Source of the DNA: Drosophila persimilis
Lineage: Eukaryota > Arthropoda > Insecta > Diptera > Drosophilidae
Reading direction: 5' to 3'
Assembly (NCBI RefSeq): GCF_003286085.1
Contig: NW_020825289.1
Location: 22,160,001-22,224,000, forward strand
DNA: 64,000 nt
The position numbers and the translations under genes are program-made. Under the pieces are notes generated by a model, which saw nothing but the letters and a program-made list of their open reading frames with translations, was not told the DNA's origin and searched no databases. Each line of letters begins with the position of its first letter. Position 1 is the stretch's first letter. Below, piece after piece: positions 58,433 through 64,000 of this stretch.

Positions 58433-60865
58433 GCTACGTGGTTGCTGCAATTGTAGGAGGAGTGCACACAAAATTGTGGGTTAATTTTCGGGAGGGAAGC
58501 AAAAAGAAAAGCTGACAACCCAAAAACCTAAATTTGTCTGCAATTCCCCAAATCGACATTCCCTTGCTTTTTTTTCGTTCAACGGAGCGTATAATTAACA
58601 CAAATTGCAGCTCCGGCGGCGCCTCGAGTGGGAATTGGCCAAAAAAGCAATGCAAAGTGTTGCTGATGCTTAACGATCGATTTCCTACTTTCTGGGGCAT
58701 GATTTTTCGGGGCATTCCAACTTCCATATGCAACATACGAGTATTCATCAGTCATCACACTTTTCCGTTGCGGAAGCAAACGAATCTCAGAATCTACGAG
58801 TAAAGGATCTCCGATGGGCTCTATTTATACCAATAATTTATTTTATGGCTCAACAGCTATACTGGTAGTACTCTATAGATCTATTTATAGTTCTCTATAA
58901 AGATTTGTATGAGTGTATAATCGTAGTGACAGGCAGGGCAGTGACAAGTGGCTTATCAATCTTATCAGTCGGCACCGACGACTCAGACACTTCCCCCATA
59001 TGCTAATGAGGGGAGGCGCCGCCAACGCCGAACCCCCGATCGCTGGCTGGCTGGCTGGCTGGCTTATCGGTTCAATAAACGCCTCAAAGGTGATTACCAG
59101 CAATAAAGCCCACAAAAAATAACAAGCCGTGCAAACATTTGTGTGTACTGTGTGTCTGCTTACTCTTTTTGTTTTCAACCATTATTTATTTATGTTTACT
59201 GTTGCTTGCGGCATGTGTCACACAATATTTGCGGTACACTTCCACTCGCTGCCACTCTGCCTCTGATTAGTGTATGGATTGAACCAGGGCGCAAGGGGAG
59301 GGCACTGAAGGTCAGCCAACAGCTGCCGAGTGGGTGTGGGTGGACGGGCGGGCGAGCACTGAACCACGCACTAAACCATCATCAGAAGCAGCAGAGACCA
59401 CAGCTGGAGTCAGGCAACTGCCTTGTACTTTTCAAATTAGCCAGGCTATGGTCAAAGCTAATTTGATGTTTTATACGACAGTCAACAGTTAACAGCCAGC
59501 TGCAACATTCACCCAGTCCCAGTCCTATTCCCATCCCCAGTCCCAGTCCCAGTCCCAGCCCCAGTCTCCGCTAATTGATGTGACATTTGCGTGTGCATCT
59601 GCAGACGGGACGCATTGGGATGTTCTGTGTGTGGCACAGTGGTGTAGCTCCGATTAGTGGGCTTAGTGTATCGATTTGTTATAGATAACACAGTCCCCTA
59701 CTATCCATTTATCATTTATAAATAGTAAATGATTTGCATGCTCCTCGATGTGTATCGATTCCTAGGGAACCTTCAATCAGCCATATGACCATCATTAAGC
59801 AATCAAATCTTCAGCTATTTCAATTATTTGTCGTCCAATCCATGACCACTGTCTCTGTCTGGGACTCCAAGGCCAATGAAGCGGATATCACCGCCAATTC
59901 CTTGGGTTGCTTTGGCTACTGTGCAGCCATAACTTTGCTAATTTTATCAGACGCTTTGAACCTTGTCTGCCTGATTTTTATAGACGCTTTTAGCCATGGC
60001 TATAGAGGATGTGGCAGAACCTTAGATCCCGAACAATATGTTGTCGTAATGTGCATTTAATTGGTCACCGAGGTCGTTGCCATAAATTTCGCTTGTGCCT
60101 GTGGATGTGGATGTGGATGTGTGCCTCTAATTAATAGTGCAAAATTTTAATGGCCATCGTCGTATGATAGTAGGAGATGGAATCGGAATTGGAATCAGTA
60201 TCGTTGTCGCTGTGGTAGTCATAGTAATAGTCGGAGTCGCAATCGCAGTCGCAGTCGTCAGAGTTATAGTCAAAGTGGAAGCCCAAGAGCTCAAATGGCC
60301 GTCTTGTTTATGGGAGGAAACCAGTTTCAAGGACGCGCCGCTGGCGCGATTCCAAGAACTTCACTTGGCTCATTACCGCATGACGATCGTCATATCATCG
60401 TGGATGTGGATGTGGACTCTCCACACGATGGAGTATGGAAGGATGGGAGGATGAGGGGATGGGGTATGCGGCTAGGGATGTGAGGTGGCGCGTAGCGAAA
60501 ACGTGACTCTCCGTCTCTTCGGGGCTGACGATTGCTAAACTATTTTTTAAACTGCCTTTCAGTCGGACAAGGACAAGGCTAAGCCGATGGCCCCGTCGCA
60601 TATTTCTGTGCACTTAATTTTATTTTAATTTGCGAACAGCAGCAGCATCGTCCTCGTTCCACGTTCCTTTTTTCTTCTTTTCTTAATAAGTAATAACCAC
60701 ATTTTCCCCGGCTTTTAGTATGATCCACTCTCCTTCAAAGTGCTGCTAGAGAACCAGAGCCACAGAGGCAGAGCCAGAGTCGAAGCAATAGCCGCTGCAG
60801 AGTTGTAAAATTCCTGTAAACAAGCAGAGGTTGCTTGCCACAGCTGTGGCATGTGCCAGCCTGGC

Positions 60866-60866
<1 letters not shown>

Positions 60867-60901
<35 letters not shown>
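60867..60901. repeat. (AC)n microsatellite
   Basis: About 17 uninterrupted AC units. Confidence 0.95.
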
Positions 60902-60902
<1 letters not shown>

Positions 60903-61408
60903 TCAGATGATCCCCCCAACAATTGCAGCAATGGATTGGCATTGCCCAACGGGTTGCCAGAAGAGTTTCAGCAGCCAAGGAGAGTGTACAAAGTGTACAC
61001 AGAGGGTAGTCAATGGAGAGAAAAGGATGCACTCTAGGGAGATAGTACATATGTACATATATGGGATCATTATAGATAATGGATAAAGGTGGGATGGTAG
61101 AAAGGTGTAAAGTTCTCCCAGAGCCAAAAAGGTTCCAAAATGATAGATTTCTCTTACAAGAAATACCCCACTTTAAGCATTCCATCAACTGCTTGAACAC
61201 CCCACCACTTGGGGCAGCATTATCACGGGGCAGCACGGGACAAGCAGAGTTGTTACCTTTTGTTGCCACAAGCTTTTTGAGTTATTTTTTTAGTGCATGT
61301 ACCTTATGTACCCAACATATACATGCTTACACATACACATACATATAAATATGCTGCGATATGGCCTATCTACCATGCGCCTACATATCCATGTGTGTGC
61401 TGCTGCTG

Positions 61409-61456
61409 GTGTATGTGTGTGTGTGTGTGTGTGTGTATGTGTGTGTGTGTGTGTGT
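61409..61456. repeat. (GT)n microsatellite
   Basis: About 23 GT units with single TA interruptions near 61413 and 61437. Confidence 0.95.
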
Positions 61457-62047
61457 CTACTACTGGCAAGTCCGCATTCTTTTAAAGGTTGCCCCAAGTT
61501 GGCCAGAGAGCCGGGGCCAGCGTCAGAGCCAGAGCCAGACCCAAAGACAGAGCCGCCGCATAGCATAGCATGGCATGGCATAGCAGACCAGCTCGAACGA
61601 AAACACGAAAACATAAACCAAAACCGAAACCGAAAACCAAAAACCAAAAACATTTGCCCGCCGGCCGCCTTGAATGGTGCGTCGGCGTCAGCGTCAGCGT
61701 CAGCTTCGGTGGCAGCGGCAGTCTCCGAGGCTGTGGCGCATGCGTCCAGTTTTCATTTTCGTTTTAATGTTGTTGCTGATGCCGGTGTCGGCTTGTTCTT
61801 AGTAGCCCAAAAAAGTACAAAAAACTATTGAAAACAGATCGATGGTTGCCATCAGATTTATATAGATGTGGAACTTTAGATTCGAAAATTCATATTATCG
61901 TCTTTTGAAATCAAAACAATACCCAAGGAGTACCATTTGCTTGCCTTTTTATCAGCACTCAGCTTTTTTTTGGGGCGCCAATCTCAGATATACATATATT
62001 TTAATTGCGGCACAAAATACAGACACAGAAATCGAACGGTGTTGCAG

Positions 62048-62215
62048 CTAGCCCTGGATCGGGAGCGGGCGAGGGCGCGGGCGCGGGCGCGCAGTACTGC
62101 AGAGCGGAATGTGGCTGACCTTCAGGAGGCCTTCTGCCACCTGTTTGCCCAGTCCCCAAAGGAGATATCGGATTGGCCAGTGGAACAGTTACTGGACGCT
62201 GTTCCAGCTAATTAG
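62048..62215 (+). pseudogene. Orphan exon-like coding fragment
   Basis: After an acceptor-like GTGTTGCAG, 55 codons run to TAG at 62213-62215. They begin LALDRERARARARARS and end ISDWPVEQLLDAVPAN. Codon use is GC3-rich and the second half (VADLQEAFCHLFAQSPKE) looks like a real amphipathic helix. No upstream partner exon is seen on this strand. It could be the last exon of a plus-strand gene whose start I cannot find, or a relic of a moved gene. Confidence 0.3.
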
Positions 62216-64000
62216 GCATATCGATATGATTATCCCCTCTGCGGCAGTGCCTGCTGCTGCTGCTGCTGATGCTGCTGTTGCTGTTGCAACTGTGACTCAT
62301 CCTCGTGTGCCGTGCGCTGCGCAAAATGTTGCTGGAATGTTGCTGCCACACTCGCCCGGCTATAAATAGTTAACATAATCAAAATGCAGGCGTGTAAGCC
62401 AAGCATTTGCATAGTTCTGCCTGCATGCTGTTGCCTGTTGCCTGTTGCATGTTGTTGCTCTTGTTGCCTGCTGAATGTTGCTATTGGCAATTATCTTTGG
62501 CATGCGCAGACATTGGTCTAAATGTCAAGGTAAATTATGATGCGTTCAGCCACTATTACGTCTAATAGTCCAAAATTCATGCACGTGTGCAACTATTTTT
62601 AGTTGTTGTCGGAGTCGCCCCTCCCAATGACAGATCACTGAACAGAACCTGCTACTGCTGCTGCGGCTCCTCCTCCTTTTGCTGCTGTTGTTGTTGCAAC
62701 TATTTGATGCATGTCTCTGGCTGCGCCCATTTCTACGCTAATTAAGCCGCGACTTCGACTTGGACTTGCACTTGGCCGAGAGTCCCAGTCCCAGTCCCAG
62801 TCCCAGTCCACGCCGTAGTACCACTCGTAGTCGTCGTCGTAGTCATAGACCCGGCCAAGGCCTCTCCCATTGCCATCTGAAGATGGCGTGGGGAGGAGGA
62901 GGAGGAGGAGGAGGAGGGAGGCACATGGCCTGCAGCGTTTGCAACATTTAATCATCACATTGCTGCAAAAATCGTATCATTAGCGTTTTTACGATTACGC
63001 GCTTTATCAAAATAGCTGCGGCAGCAACAGCCGCAACAGCCGCAACAACCAACAGCAGAAGCCTCTGCATTTGCAGATGCACGTTTCTTGCCTCACACTT
63101 GCCCCCGTACCCGTTACCCGTACCCGTACGATGGGATGCATGTGGTGAGAATTTGTGCAGAATGTTGCTGATAAAATGCCAGCAAGCTATCGATATATAC
63201 ATATAATGGTTTATCAATGCTGATAAAACTGTATCTTTTTGGAAGATGAGCTTCCCTCAGATGTTCAAATGTTCGGTGTTTTTTCATCATATTATGTACA
63301 TGTACATATATCGGATAATTAATCGGTTTGCTGTCGGATGATTACAGATTAGATGATTAGAGATATTCATATTCACAATCACAGAGAATATCTCTGCATA
63401 TGCAGATATATTTTGAGTATATTTAGAAAAGTTCTGCTGCTTGGGATATACGTCGTTTCAACGTCTGGTTCTGCTTCATTTCGCTTGTGCATTCCACTGT
63501 CCATGAGGTGATTAAATATTTTGTCTCGTTTTTGTGGAAAATTGCCCGATCACATACACGCACACACACAGAAATGCACACTGACACTGTCAAGCGCTGA
63601 ATAAAAACGAAAAGTGAAGCGAAGAAGGGGCTGGCGGACAAAAGTTCTAATCAATGCTATCAGCAACGATGTTGCAACGCTGCTGCTGATGACCTGGACG
63701 CCACTTTGTCGTTACGGCTGCTGGTGCTGCTGCTGCCACTGTTGTTTCACGTACATGTAATTTTTTTAATTGCAGATAACAATTTTGCAATTGGTGCAGA
63801 GACGACGGCAGCAGCAGTGGCAGTGGCAGCAGAGGCAACAGCAGATTTCCACTTATGAATTCGGTGCGCGGCACACACACCCACAACAAAACTTGAAGTG
63901 ATTCCCACTCCAGTCCATTCCTCGGCCCAAAAATAACTGTTTAACGATGGCCAAGAGAGCAACAACAGTTGGCGGGGGCTGTAAGCCTATACTTTCACTG

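Larger units (their letters stand above)
58445..64000. other. Upstream or 5' intron DNA of the PDZ gene
   Basis: 5.5 kb rich in simple repeats: CCCAGT hexamers (59515-59570 and 62783-62808), GGATGT (60103-60121), AC and GT runs (listed), AAAACC (61615-61655) and CAG/CTG tracts (62245-62290). An acceptor-like TTGCAG before 58444 suggests a 5' UTR exon further upstream. The only coding-like piece is 62048-62215. Confidence 0.5.

Noticed and set aside
59734..60060. 108-codon plus-strand frame
   Set aside because: No coding-like codon use, no domain, no transcript signals.
60120..60300. Asp/Tyr-rich minus-strand frames here and at 62740-62860
   Set aside because: They arise from imperfect hexanucleotide repeats (GACTCC, GACTGG types), which give acidic repeats in one frame by composition alone.

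Overview
The window is nuclear DNA from a Drosophila fly. Genes carry many short 55-120 bp introns with GT..AG borders, coding exons are GC-rich at third positions, proteins hold long glutamine and asparagine runs, and the DRE (TATCGATA) and Motif 1 (GGTCACAC) promoter words are present. Several proteins match D. melanogaster products I know (CG8306, Tab2, EndoB, MED16). The sequence is not D. melanogaster itself; the exact species cannot be told from this window.

Layout. 0-1.1 kb: the 5' part of an uncharacterised charged protein on the minus strand, running off the left edge. 1.7-10.5 kb: two tandem plus-strand fatty acyl-CoA reductases (CG5065-like and CG8306). 10.5-26.7 kb: the Tab2 locus (CUE domain, coiled coil, NZF finger) with long 5' introns; one carries a dead 1.63 kb Tc1-like transposon. 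Two further exons on the same strand fit together as an 80-residue protein whose intron contains the main Tab2 coding exon. 28.3-30.7 kb: a six-exon gene combining RRM, F-box and leucine-rich repeats. 31.9-34.1 kb (minus): endophilin B with an unlisted alternative last exon. 35.0-37.4 kb (minus): Mediator subunit MED16 in one exon. 38.3-39.5 kb (minus): a BTB-BACK-PHR protein, with a good Inr-MTE-DPE promoter upstream at 41.2 kb. 42.0-43.3 kb: a DIPK2-like divergent secretory kinase. 43.6-45.8 kb (minus): FBXO42 (F-box plus Kelch). 46.4-48.1 kb: tRNA pseudouridine synthase PUS3. 48.7-58.4 kb (minus): a large two-PDZ scaffold gene with a nested plus-strand gene for a secreted protein in its first coding intron. 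58.4-64 kb: upstream or intronic DNA of the PDZ gene, full of simple repeats, with one orphan exon-like stretch.

The genes do not form one pathway. They are a dense, mostly housekeeping or signalling set: lipid reduction (FARs), TAK1 signalling (Tab2), ubiquitin ligase adaptors (RRM/F-box/LRR, FBXO42, BTB-BACK-PHR), membrane curvature (EndoB), transcription (MED16) and tRNA modification (PUS3). The most interesting items are the interleaved 80-residue gene in Tab2, a hidden minus-strand exon inside the CG8306 intron, the SH3-less endophilin B end with a PDZ-ligand terminus, and duplicated promoter-proximal repeats near several genes. All exon borders were read by eye from splice consensus and reading phase; no alignment or transcript data were available.
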